Source: Chroococcidiopsis sp. TS-821
Lineage (GTDB): Bacteria > Cyanobacteriota > Cyanobacteriia > Cyanobacteriales > Chroococcidiopsidaceae
DNA: 64,000 nucleotides
Assembly: GCF_002939305.1 (NCBI RefSeq)
Contig: NZ_MVDI01000004.1
Span: forward strand, 186,001 to 250,000
Direction: 5' to 3'
The notes beneath the pieces were generated by a model. It was given only the letters and a program-made list of their open reading frames with translations, was not told the DNA's origin and made no database searches. The position numbers and the translations under genes were made by a program. Of this stretch, positions 53,088 through 62,090 are shown one piece after another (positions within the stretch are counted from its first letter, which is position 1; every line of letters begins with the position of its first letter).

Positions 53088-54422
53088 ATGGCTAGCAGTG
53101 TTAATTTTTATCCCAAAATCAATTCAGACACTAAAAGCATTCAAATTTTAGTTTGGTTGTATTTTTGGTTACTTATATTTGAAGGCGCTTTAAGAAAGTG
53201 GATAGTCCCTCAATTGTCTACACCTTTACTAATCATTAGAGATCCAGTTCTGATAGGAGTTTATTTTCTTGCGCTCCGACAAGGGCTTTTCAAAAAAAAT
53301 ATTTTTATAAAAATTATTATTTTTATTGCTTTTATTACATTTTTAGGAGGGTTACTTACAGTTATAACTTCCGGTAGCAATTTATTTGCAACTCTCTATG
53401 GAGTCAGGACAAATTTTCTTCACTTACCATTAATCTTTTTAATGGCTAAAGTCTTTAACAAAGACGACTCACTTAAAATTGGTAAATGGATATTACTATT
53501 ATCTCTGCCAATGGCAGTGTTAATGGTTTTTCAATTCAACGCCCCACCAGATGCTTTTATTAATAGAACTGCTGGAATGGGAGAAGGACAGCAACTGAGC
53601 TCAGCAATGGGAAGAATTCGCCCTCCAGGCACTTTCTCTTTTATTACTGGAGTTGCTCAATATTTTGCGCTTGTTGCCGCTTTTCTTTTCTATGGATTAT
53701 TTGAAAGAAAAGTATATTCTAATTTATTACTTACTCTTGCTGGATTTGGCTTAGTTATTGGCTTAGCTGTGTCAGGTAGTCGCATAGCAGTTGCAGCAGT
53801 AGGAGTTGTGCTTTTATTTTTATTAGCTATTTTAATAATTAAGCCTCGCTTAGCTGCAAAATCCTACCAGTTTTTCCTCATAGCTGGTGTAATAGCTGTT
53901 AGTTTAAACTTTATTCCTATTTTCAGTGAAGGTATTGAAGTTCTAAGTTCAAGAGCTGAAATAGCTGGAGCACATGAGGCTAAAACTGGTGGTTTTATGG
54001 CTAGGTTTTTGAGGAGCTTCTTAAAACCATTTGAAAATATTGAACAAATTCCCTTACTCGGACACGGGCTAGGTATGGGAACAAATGTAGGAGCAGTTTT
54101 ATCAACTGGAAAATTACAGTTTCTCTTAGCAGAAGGAGAATGGGAAAGGATAGTTCTTGAAAGTGGATTATTTTTAGGTTTACTGTATATTATGTTAAGG
54201 ATATTAATTGCTTTTTGGCTTGGTAAAGTTTGTATTGAAAGTGTCTATACTAATAACAATATTTTACCCTTACTGATTTTTGGAAGCTGCATCATTGATA
54301 TTTTAATAGGACAATTTGGAACGCCATCAACCTTAGGTTTTGCTGTATTCGGAGGCGGTTTGTGTTTAGCAGCTTGTCGCGATCCTTTGTCAAAAAGAAT
54401 GGCGAAAGAATCTAAAAACTAA
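53088..54422 (+). CDS. Wzy/WaaL-type O-antigen polymerase or ligase
   Basis: A 444-residue integral membrane protein with roughly ten hydrophobic segments. The family text is FEGALRKWIVPQL with IIRDPVLIGVYFL near residue 25, and a long periplasmic loop holds GRIRPPGTFSF and LLGHGLGMGT. EGALRKW-type starts are typical of Wzy_C/O-antigen polymerases. I chose the ATG at 53088. A TTG at 53058 would overlap the upstream gene. It is the second polymerase-like protein of the window and is unrelated in sequence to that at 12524. Polymerase versus ligase cannot be decided from sequence. Confidence 0.82.
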   Translation: MASSVNFYPKINSDTKSIQILVWLYFWLLIFEGALRKWIVPQLSTPLLIIRDPVLIGVYFLALRQGLFKKNIFIKIIIFIAFITFLGGLLTVITSGSNLFATLYGVRTNFLHLPLIFLMAKVFNKDDSLKIGKWILLLSLPMAVLMVFQFNAPPDAFINRTAGMGEGQQLSSAMGRIRPPGTFSFITGVAQYFALVAAFLFYGLFERKVYSNLLLTLAGFGLVIGLAVSGSRIAVAAVGVVLLFLLAILIIKPRLAAKSYQFFLIAGVIAVSLNFIPIFSEGIEVLSSRAEIAGAHEAKTGGFMARFLRSFLKPFENIEQIPLLGHGLGMGTNVGAVLSTGKLQFLLAEGEWERIVLESGLFLGLLYIMLRILIAFWLGKVCIESVYTNNNILPLLIFGSCIIDILIGQFGTPSTLGFAVFGGGLCLAACRDPLSKRMAKESKN

Positions 54423-54423
54423 A

Positions 54424-55533
54424 ATGAAAATTTTATTAATTGGTAACTATTTACCCGATTGTCAAGAAAGTATGCAGCGGTTTGCAGATATGTTGCATAC
54501 TGGTTTGATCCAACTAAATTATGAAGTACGCCTGCTTAAACCACAGCCTTTTTTTGGGAAACTAAAAGTATCTAATCAAGGATTAAGTAAATGGTTGGGC
54601 TATGTAGATAAGTTTGTGTTGTTTCCTCAAACAATACAGCAAGCAATAACGTGGGCAGATATTGTCCACATCTGCGATCACTCCAATTCAATTTATACGA
54701 AGTACTTACAGCGCGTACCACACGTAGTAACTTGTCATGACTTATTAGCAGTTCGCTCTGCGCTTGGTGAAATTAAAGAAAACCCCACAAAGTGGAGTGG
54801 TAGGAAATTACAGCAGATGATTCTAAGAGGACTTGAGCGATCGCAGCGGATAGTTTGCGTTTCTCAACAAACAAAAAAAGATTTGTTACGTATAACTTCT
54901 ATTGAGCCGAGTACTATTTCTGTGATCTACGATGGTCTAAACTATCCATACGCCCCTGTACCCAAGGTCGAGATGTTTGCGCGTTGTCAGGCGCTGGGTA
55001 TTGATATCAATTTCCCATTTTTGTTGCATGTTGGCGGAAACCATTGGTATAAAAACCGCTTAGGTGTTTTAGCAGTATTTCACCATCTCAAGCAACATAA
55101 CTCAAATATATTTTTAGTTATGGTTGGCAAGCCCTTTACTTGGGAAATGCAGCAATTTATTCAAGAGCGAGGTTTAGAAACTCACGTCAAAGAATTAGTG
55201 GCAATAGAAAATAACGACTTACGAGCACTATATTCGGCGGCGACAGCTTTACTATTTCCTTCACTACAAGAGGGTTTTGGTTGGCCAATAGCTGAAGCGC
55301 AAGCATGTGGTTGTCCTGTAATCACCTCGAATCGTCCACCAATGACAGAAGTCGCTGGTAATGCAGCAATTTATATTGATCCAGAAAATCCCAAAGCAGC
55401 AGCTCAGGAGATAGCTCAACACCTACCAACTATATCAAAACTCAAGCAAGCCGGATTCGTTAATGTACAACGATTTGCACCACAAAAAATGCTTGAGTCT
55501 TACATTGATGTTTATCAGGAGATTTGCAAGTGA
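54424..55533 (+). CDS. Glycosyltransferase family 4
   Basis: A 369-residue GT-B enzyme: MKILLIGNYLPDCQESMQRF, then LLHVGGNHWYKNRLGVLAVF near 200, and EX7E in QEGFGWPIAE near 281 followed by CGCPVITS. The QEGFGWPIAEAQACG text is a classic GT4 signature. Its ATG is one base after the polymerase stop. It overlaps the next gene by four bases. Confidence 0.9.
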   Translation: MKILLIGNYLPDCQESMQRFADMLHTGLIQLNYEVRLLKPQPFFGKLKVSNQGLSKWLGYVDKFVLFPQTIQQAITWADIVHICDHSNSIYTKYLQRVPHVVTCHDLLAVRSALGEIKENPTKWSGRKLQQMILRGLERSQRIVCVSQQTKKDLLRITSIEPSTISVIYDGLNYPYAPVPKVEMFARCQALGIDINFPFLLHVGGNHWYKNRLGVLAVFHHLKQHNSNIFLVMVGKPFTWEMQQFIQERGLETHVKELVAIENNDLRALYSAATALLFPSLQEGFGWPIAEAQACGCPVITSNRPPMTEVAGNAAIYIDPENPKAAAQEIAQHLPTISKLKQAGFVNVQRFAPQKMLESYIDVYQEICK

Positions 55534-56690
55534 AAATTCTGCAAATCATATCGTCCGTAGAGCCTAGCGGCGGGGGACCAGTAGAGGCGATCGCCCAACT
55601 CGGTCAAGTTTTCTTGCATCAAGGACACGCGGTCGAAGTTGCTTGTCTCGATCCGCCAGATGCACCTTGGTTGAAGACGTTTCCTTTAAAAGTTCACGCT
55701 TTAGGACCAGGAATAACAGGCTATGGCTATTCGCCAAATTTTGTACCGTGGTTAAAACACAATGCTGGTAATTATGATTGTGCGATCGCCAACGGTATTT
55801 GGCAATATTCAAGCTTTGGTACGTGGTTAGCCCTACAGAAAACAAGCACGCCTTACTATGTCTTTACCCACGGAATGCTCGATCCCTGGTTTAAGCGTAC
55901 CTATCCACTCAAACATCTCAAAAAATGGTTTTACTGGCCTTGGGCAGAATACAAAGTTCTGCGCGATGCACAAGCTGTATTATTCACTTGTGAAGAAGAA
56001 CGCATTCTAGCTCGCCAATCGTTTTGGTTATACAAATGTCGCGAGATAGTTGTTAACTTTGGTACTGCTGCGCCTGAAGGAAATCCTCTAACCCAGCGCC
56101 AATTTTTTCTTAATCGGTTTCCCCAGCTACGCGGTAAACGTTTATTATTGTTTCTGAGTAGAATTCACGTCAAAAAGGGCTGCGATCTTCTCATTAAATC
56201 TTTTGCCAAAGTAGCCCACTTAGATAATTCACTACATTTAGTCATTGCAGGTCCCGATCAAACAGGCTGGCAATCCGAATTACAAAAAATAGCTGAAACT
56301 CTAGGTATACAACAAAAAATCACCTGGACAGGAATGCTCTCAGGAGATCTAAAATGGGGAGCCTTCTATGCATCTGAGGTTCTCGTACTTCCTTCCCACC
56401 AAGAAAACTTTGGCATTGTTGTTGCAGAAGCATTAGCTTGTGGTGTTCCAGTGCTAATTTCTAACAAAGTTAACATCTGGCGAGAAGTAGTTACAGAAGG
56501 CGCGGGCTTAGCTGCAAATGACGATTTAGAAGGTACTACTCAGCTACTTCAGGATTGGTTAGCCCTGTCACCAAACCAACAGCAAGTAATGCAGCAAAAT
56601 GCGCAAAGATGCTTTCTCAAGCATTTTGAAGTCAACCAGTCTGCACAATCACTGATAAAAATCTGGAAGAGTCAAGGTACTCAACGGTGA
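55530..56690 (+). CDS. Glycosyltransferase family 4
   Basis: A 386-residue GT-B enzyme. Its start is the GTG at 55530, overlapping the previous stop by GTGA, with AGGAG eight bases upstream. A TTG at 55524 lies too close to that box. Features are IISSVEPSGGGPVEAIAQL, FTHGMLDPWFKRTYPLKHLK, LFLSRIHVKKGCDLLIKSF near 210, and EX7E in QENFGIVVAE. It resembles the GT4 at 10642 in domain texts (ATPRGMLEPW / FTHGMLDPW), suggesting shared acceptor chemistry. Confidence 0.9.
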   Translation: MKILQIISSVEPSGGGPVEAIAQLGQVFLHQGHAVEVACLDPPDAPWLKTFPLKVHALGPGITGYGYSPNFVPWLKHNAGNYDCAIANGIWQYSSFGTWLALQKTSTPYYVFTHGMLDPWFKRTYPLKHLKKWFYWPWAEYKVLRDAQAVLFTCEEERILARQSFWLYKCREIVVNFGTAAPEGNPLTQRQFFLNRFPQLRGKRLLLFLSRIHVKKGCDLLIKSFAKVAHLDNSLHLVIAGPDQTGWQSELQKIAETLGIQQKITWTGMLSGDLKWGAFYASEVLVLPSHQENFGIVVAEALACGVPVLISNKVNIWREVVTEGAGLAANDDLEGTTQLLQDWLALSPNQQQVMQQNAQRCFLKHFEVNQSAQSLIKIWKSQGTQR

Positions 56691-56751
56691 GAAAACTCAA
56701 TTTTTCACTTAGAGAAGTTATAAACGATACTAATATGGAGAATAATTAGTT

Positions 56752-57879
56752 ATGCGAATCACCATTGTCCAAGGAGCTTTTTTACCAGTTCCTCCGCTCA
56801 TGGGCGGTGCAGTGGAAAAAGTTTGGTTTGCGCTAGGTAAAGAATTTGCCCAAAGAGGACATCAAGTCACTCATATTTCACGTTGTTATGAAAATCTACC
56901 TCAAGACGAAATAATCGATGGCGTACGCTATTTACGCGTCGCAGGATTTGATACTCCTAAATCAATAACAACTTTAAAGTTTTTCGATTTCATCTATTCT
57001 TTACGAGTACTAAAAATTTTACCAAAAGCTGATATTTTAGTAACAAATACTTTTTGGTTACCAATTTTATCAAGAAATCTAGCACATGGTCTAGTTTACG
57101 TTCATGTAGCCCGCTACCCTAAAGGTCAAATGAAACTTTACAAGCACGTTGCACGACTACAAACTGTTTCAAGTCCAATTGCTGAAGCTATCAAACAAGA
57201 AGCTCCACAAAGTATTTCAAAGGTTCGTGTTATTCCTTACCCGCGACAAGAAAATATTGGTATTCATCAGCAGCAACCTTTAAATAAGCAAGAAAAAAAT
57301 ATTTTATATGTTGGAAGAATTCATCCAGAAAAAGGAATAGAAATCTTAATTCATGCTTTTCAAAAACTTGTTAGTTTTGGTTGTCATGACTGGAAATTAG
57401 TTGTTGTTGGTCCTTGGGAGACCAAACTAGGAGGAGGTGGCAATACCTATTATCAACATTTAAGAAACCAGGCTCAAGCGCTAGGTGATAAGATAGAATG
57501 GGTTGGTTCAGTTTTTGACCCTCTAAAATTACAGTCTTATTATCGTCAAGCGAAATTATTTGTTTATCCCTCACTTGCTGAGCGAGGAGAGACATTTGGT
57601 TTGGCAGCTCTAGAAGCAATGTCTCATGAATGTGCTACTCTTGTTTCTAATTTAAAGTGTTTTCAAGATTATATTACAGACGGTAAAACAGGATTCATTT
57701 TTGACCATCAGTCTAAAGATCCAGTGGCAACATTAGCTGAAAAGATAAAAATGCTAATTAGTTCACAAAGCCAACTTGAAAAGATAGGTCATAACGGTTA
57801 TAAAAAATCTTTAGAATATACTCTCCCTCGCATAGCTGACCTTTATCTTTCTGACTTTACATCCTTAATTCAAGTATGA
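56752..57879 (+). CDS. Glycosyltransferase family 4
   Basis: A 375-residue GT-B enzyme: MRITIVQGAFLPVPPLMGGA, NILYVGRIHPEKGIEILIHA near 185 and EX7E in ETFGLAALE near 281, then HECATLVSN. The text HPEKGIEILIHAF places it in the GT4 group of chain-building enzymes. Its stop overlaps the start of the acetyltransferase gene by ATGA. A GGAG box upstream is spaced a little far from the ATG. Confidence 0.9.
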   Translation: MRITIVQGAFLPVPPLMGGAVEKVWFALGKEFAQRGHQVTHISRCYENLPQDEIIDGVRYLRVAGFDTPKSITTLKFFDFIYSLRVLKILPKADILVTNTFWLPILSRNLAHGLVYVHVARYPKGQMKLYKHVARLQTVSSPIAEAIKQEAPQSISKVRVIPYPRQENIGIHQQQPLNKQEKNILYVGRIHPEKGIEILIHAFQKLVSFGCHDWKLVVVGPWETKLGGGGNTYYQHLRNQAQALGDKIEWVGSVFDPLKLQSYYRQAKLFVYPSLAERGETFGLAALEAMSHECATLVSNLKCFQDYITDGKTGFIFDHQSKDPVATLAEKIKMLISSQSQLEKIGHNGYKKSLEYTLPRIADLYLSDFTSLIQV

Positions 57880-58445
57880 CTACCACAGATATTAAAGTAC
57901 ATCAACAAACTTCTCCTTATAATTCACCTTGGTCTTTCTCAGAGCGAGTTGGTCTACTAATTTGGCATATTTGTTGGACACTTTTTTGTAGTTGGACTCC
58001 TAAACCCTTAAATTCATGGAGATTATTATGGTTACGTCTATTTGGATGTAAAATCTCTGGAAAACCTTTTGTTCATCAGCGGGCAAGAATTCAAATACCT
58101 TGGAATCTGAGTTTAGGCGATCGCGCTTGTCTTGGAGATAGAGCTAATGCTTATTCGTTAGGCTTAATCGAGATTAAAAATGCAGCTACCGTAGCTCAAG
58201 AAGCTTACCTTTGTACAGGAACTCATGATTTTTCCAAGCCAAATTTACCACTAGTAACTGCAAAAATAATCATTGAAGAAGATGCTTTTATTGGTGCTCG
58301 TGCTTTTATTATGCCTGGCATAAAAATCGGTAAAAAAGTAGTTGTTGGTGCTTGTTCTGTTGTGACAAAAGACCTTCCAGAGAACACAATTTGTGTAGGA
58401 CAGCCATGTCAACCAATAAAGTATAGACCAACAAATGATAGTTAA
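57876..58445 (+). CDS. WcaF-like sugar O-acetyltransferase, second copy
   Basis: A 189-residue hexapeptide acetyltransferase. An N-terminal part with a hydrophobic stretch (LLIWHICWTLFCSW) and the WcaF text LRLFGCKISGKPFVH precede the beta-helix repeats. The catalytic His is in CTGTHDFSKP, and the C-terminus reads VGACSVVTKDLPENTICVG. It would acetylate the block D repeat unit. It overlaps the GT4 stop by ATGA and is the end of the coupled run. A paralogue is at 7189-7785. Confidence 0.88.
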   Translation: MTTTDIKVHQQTSPYNSPWSFSERVGLLIWHICWTLFCSWTPKPLNSWRLLWLRLFGCKISGKPFVHQRARIQIPWNLSLGDRACLGDRANAYSLGLIEIKNAATVAQEAYLCTGTHDFSKPNLPLVTAKIIIEEDAFIGARAFIMPGIKIGKKVVVGACSVVTKDLPENTICVGQPCQPIKYRPTNDS

Positions 58446-58502
58446 TGATTCTATTCGTCTAGCTGGCGAATTATTTAAATAGACTATATATCTAAGAAAT
58501 AT

Positions 58503-59408
58503 ATGAAAAAGCAAATTGTATTAAATAATATCGTGCAAGCAAAGCATGAATATTCAAAATTAGTAATCATTATTTTAACATTTAACTCAGAAAATTCAAT
58601 TGGTGAAGTAGTAAATTCGTGTTACGAAATTGCTTCTAAGATTTTAGTAGTAGATTCTTATAGCTCTGACAATACAGTTGAAATTGCCAAAGATTTAGGT
58701 TGTGAAGTAGTACAACATGAATTTGAGAACTATTCTAAGCAAAGAAATTGGGCACAATCCTATGCATCATTATCTCCAGAAGAGTGGGTATTACACATAG
58801 ATAGTGACGAGGTTGTATCTCCAGAATTAGCTAGTAGCATCCGTACAGTTATGAGTAGTCCCGATAAAGAATATGACGGATATTTAGTACGCAGACTCTC
58901 TTACTTTTTGGGTCATCCCATTAGATTTGGACATATTAATCCTAGTTGGCACTTAAGACTGTATAAAGCAGGAAAAGGAATTTGTGAAGATAGGCTTTAC
59001 GACCAACATTTTATAGTTCCTGGTAAGACTGGTAAGTTACAAGGAATGCTTTTAGATTTACAGTTAACCACGATTGAAAAATGGACAGCCTCACATAATA
59101 AGTGGTCAAGTGCTGAGGCTTTAGAATTTATCTATTCTCGTAATGTTGATAAAACTCAGACACTTCCTGCTTCATTGCAGGGAGATTTAAGGATGCAAAA
59201 AAGATGGTTGAAGAATAACCTATACTATCGCAGCCCTGTTTTATTAAGAGCATTTGCGTTCTTTATTTATAGTTATTTTCTCCGCTTAGGATTCCTAGAT
59301 GGAAAAGTAGGATTAATTTATCATGTATTACAAGCATTCTGGTTTAGGTTTTTGACAGACGCTAAAATTGTTGAGAGGCAAATGTCTATATCTAAAAAAG
59401 ACAATTAA
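58503..59408 (+). CDS. Glycosyltransferase family 2 (WaaE/LgtF-like)
   Basis: A 301-residue GT-A enzyme with IIILTFNSENSIGEVVNSC, then LVVDSYSSDNTVEIAKDLGC, then WVLHIDSDEVVSPELASSI. These three features mark the WaaE/LgtF branch, as in the enzyme at 9775. The C-terminus contains DGKVGLIYHVLQAFWF, the counterpart of DGWAGWYYAFQRA in the paralogue. It probably adds a side-chain or late sugar. Donor and acceptor are unknown. Confidence 0.88.
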   Translation: MKKQIVLNNIVQAKHEYSKLVIIILTFNSENSIGEVVNSCYEIASKILVVDSYSSDNTVEIAKDLGCEVVQHEFENYSKQRNWAQSYASLSPEEWVLHIDSDEVVSPELASSIRTVMSSPDKEYDGYLVRRLSYFLGHPIRFGHINPSWHLRLYKAGKGICEDRLYDQHFIVPGKTGKLQGMLLDLQLTTIEKWTASHNKWSSAEALEFIYSRNVDKTQTLPASLQGDLRMQKRWLKNNLYYRSPVLLRAFAFFIYSYFLRLGFLDGKVGLIYHVLQAFWFRFLTDAKIVERQMSISKKDN

Positions 59409-59647
59409 ATTTCAGCAAAATAATTCATAAGTGTATCTACTGAAATAAGATTGAAGAAAATATCAAATAGTTTTGATTTTTAAGTAGAACTACAGTTACA
59501 CAGACTTGCTTATAATTATTAAGCTTGGCTGACAAAGTCAAGTTCTTAATTTTGTGTTCTATTGCTTGCATGGATGTTATGGCGATCGCTTGTATTGCCA
59601 AACCTTGAATAGAACATAAATCTTAAATTGTTAGTTTCTAAAAGCAC
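59409..59647. other. Spacer upstream of the Tat-exported protein gene
   Basis: About 240 AT-rich bases with one HIP1 octamer near 59581. A promoter for the following gene may lie here. No gene or clear hairpin was seen. Confidence 0.4.
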
Positions 59648-61561
59648 ATGTCTGTTTCTCGTCGTCAAATTATTAAGTTAGCTAGTAGTTTTGTTGCTGG
59701 AGCAGCCGTTTTTGGTGTACAAAAAAGAGGAACTGCGATTGATTTACAAAGCTGGCAGCGCAAGGCGATTGCAAAAAGACCTATGCAATCTCACAATAAA
59801 TGGGTTGAAAAAATTCTTAATAGTGACGGCACGATAAACTGGCAGATGTACACTTATGTTGCCAATAATTACAATCGTCGCGACATAATCGACTATAGGC
59901 TTGGTCCCGACTATAACTTTTATCACTCTAGTTCGGAAAACATACCTAAACTATGGGGAGCAACTAACGACGGTTTTATTGGTAACTGCAGCACTGTCAA
60001 AGCTGGTAGTAGTATCGGTAATAGCGACTGGTTTGCTATGTCCGGTCAGTTAATATTTTCGCCAGATTCTACTGCCCCAAGCGAATACCAGCCAGGAGTA
60101 ATGCGGGCACGAAATGGTTCGATTTATCTTTTTGCTGGTGCCAGCCCTGAATATTGCTTTGATATGCGCGTTCAATGGACTCCTGATGCTGGTAATTATT
60201 ACAACACTAACCCAGATGTGGCTGTGCAACAGCAATCGTGGAAAAAAGCTTCTGGTGGTAGTGTACCCGCACCGCCCATTGCCACAGTCCGGACAAAAGC
60301 ATCAGCTGGGGTAACTGGCTTTTTACTTTTTACAAATGGATTAATCGGTGCCACTGGTACAGGCAATGATGGATATATCGGTTGCTGTAGTAATCCCTTG
60401 CCATATCCATTTGTCAGGTTACCTAAAGGTAAAGTACCAACATCTGGAGCGATTACACCCAATAATGAATTTTTACTTGTGACCGTTTGGGATACGGTTA
60501 ATCGTAAAGGTCAAGTTGCTGTTATTGCCATCAAAGGTTTTGTTGTCACGTCTAATAATTTATATCTTTGGGGATTCCCTAACTGGCCTACGATCGAGAA
60601 GATGAAGATCCTTGGTTACGTAGACTTGCCCTTTGCTGCCCCAACAGCAATTCAAACCTCCATAGATATGCCGAGTAATTCCGGTCGCGGTCACGGCGAT
60701 AACTACTTTATGGATCTGAACTCTCAAGCCGAGCGCGATACCTGGTACAACTGGAGTGGTAGCTTCTACAAAAAAACTGCACGCTGCGGTTACGCAGTGG
60801 TCATTTCGCGTGCAGAAAATCGAGCAGCTTTTATAGACTTACAACCGCTATTGCAGTACTACCGCAAAATGTACTTTACCACTCAAGCAAACTACGACCA
60901 GACGAAGAATGAAGGTGCGGCTTTTGATCGATGGCCTTACACATTCTCGCACGCACCTGAGCAAAAACCAAAAGTGGTCTCAACAATTGTTGTGAACAAA
61001 CCGACTGCAGTTGCTGCAGGGTTACCTTGGTGTACCATGTACTGGCGCGATCGCAACCATGTTTTTCAGGAAAATGCTTACATTGCAACAATGGATGGTG
61101 AGTTGCGTATTTACAAAGTAGGCAATCTCATGACTACTGCTCCTGCGGGTACCATTGGTCAGCCTTTTAAGATTGTAAAAATTGGCAAAAACCCAACTAA
61201 CATTGACTATGGTCGGGGTGGGGAAGTTGGTAACGACCTGTTTGTGAACTGTCGAGGAGACAAAACCATTTACTATCTATATTACGACGGTAGAATTCAT
61301 GCCCGCCTCCGCGATGCTCGATTGCAAGACCCAGTATATGTTGCCGTATCGAGTAATGGTCGGGATAAATACAATAGTCCAATTTTATCAATTATGGATT
61401 TTCGCGGAAAACAGGTAGTGAACTATCGGTATCAAAATGATGTACCTGAAGCACTTCGCACTCCAGTAGGCAATCCTCCTGGTACTTCTGTCTTTGAATA
61501 TGGCTATGCAACGCCTTTACCTGGTCAACCCTTTATGTTTACTTCGGCAGAGGTAATTTGA
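59648..61561 (+). CDS. Tat-exported 637-residue protein of unknown function
   Basis: The protein begins MSVSRRQIIKLASSFVAGAA, a textbook twin-arginine signal (S-R-R-x-I-I-K followed by a hydrophobic helix). The mature part is Tyr-, Asn- and Gly-rich, with many short beta-like stretches, and contains the pairs GYIGCCSNP, WYNWSGSF, RGHGDNYF and ATMDGELRIYK. I recognise no family. A folded, cofactor- or metal-dependent extracytoplasmic protein, perhaps an all-beta fold, is the best guess. Its position among glycosyltransferases suggests work on the exported polysaccharide. It has its own terminator. No catalytic motif could be assigned. Confidence 0.8.
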   Translation: MSVSRRQIIKLASSFVAGAAVFGVQKRGTAIDLQSWQRKAIAKRPMQSHNKWVEKILNSDGTINWQMYTYVANNYNRRDIIDYRLGPDYNFYHSSSENIPKLWGATNDGFIGNCSTVKAGSSIGNSDWFAMSGQLIFSPDSTAPSEYQPGVMRARNGSIYLFAGASPEYCFDMRVQWTPDAGNYYNTNPDVAVQQQSWKKASGGSVPAPPIATVRTKASAGVTGFLLFTNGLIGATGTGNDGYIGCCSNPLPYPFVRLPKGKVPTSGAITPNNEFLLVTVWDTVNRKGQVAVIAIKGFVVTSNNLYLWGFPNWPTIEKMKILGYVDLPFAAPTAIQTSIDMPSNSGRGHGDNYFMDLNSQAERDTWYNWSGSFYKKTARCGYAVVISRAENRAAFIDLQPLLQYYRKMYFTTQANYDQTKNEGAAFDRWPYTFSHAPEQKPKVVSTIVVNKPTAVAAGLPWCTMYWRDRNHVFQENAYIATMDGELRIYKVGNLMTTAPAGTIGQPFKIVKIGKNPTNIDYGRGGEVGNDLFVNCRGDKTIYYLYYDGRIHARLRDARLQDPVYVAVSSNGRDKYNSPILSIMDFRGKQVVNYRYQNDVPEALRTPVGNPPGTSVFEYGYATPLPGQPFMFTSAEVI

Positions 61562-62090
61562 CACTAAGGACTGTTAATAGTTAATAGTCAAGGCATTAAA
61601 TTTTAACTGAATTGTAGGAGTTACTCAGCGATCCCACACCACCGCGTGTGGGATTTTTAGTTAAGTTTTTTTAAATTAGTCATAGAAATAGATCTCTGAT
61701 GCGCAGAGAAAGTCTTGGATGACTAACATCTGATCTTCCTATGATCTAATAATGAGATTGCCTACTTGTATAAATTAGTAAAGCAAAATAAGCTTTTTAA
61801 CAGTTGAAAACTACTCCTTCTGTACAGTTATTTAGCGATCGCTACTACACAAGTCTTTATAGTTTGCGCTTGATAAATAATTGCTCAAAGCAGAACGTCG
61901 CAGAACGGCTTAAGCATCACCTACCCATAACGAAAAAGCTTGCCTTGAGAACATTTTGGACATCCATGTGCAGCCGACCAATCACTTTTAGTTACGCACA
62001 GCAACTTTATTCGCCATCAACATAAGACGATGAGCTAGGCAGAAACCTCTGCGTTGATTTATGCAAATTTTCACAAATTGACGAAAATCT
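61562..62090. other. Spacer before the last glycosyltransferase
   Basis: About 529 bases containing the strong terminator at 61631-61658 and a smaller 6-bp hairpin (TCTCTG/CAGAGA, 61693-61709). One open frame (61804-62025, starting with TTG) has no ribosome-binding site or resemblance, so it is not called a gene. A promoter for the WcaI-like gene should lie in the right half. Confidence 0.5.
61631..61658 (+). terminator. Rho-independent terminator after the Tat-exported protein gene
   Basis: A perfect 9-bp stem ATCCCACAC/GTGTGGGAT with a six-base loop is followed at once by TTTT. It lies 70 bases past the stop and closes the transcript that carries the Tat-exported protein. Confidence 0.9.

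Noticed and set aside
61804-62025. Plus-strand open frame of 73 codons
   Set aside because: TTG start without ribosome-binding site and no family resemblance. It sits in a promoter-sized spacer.
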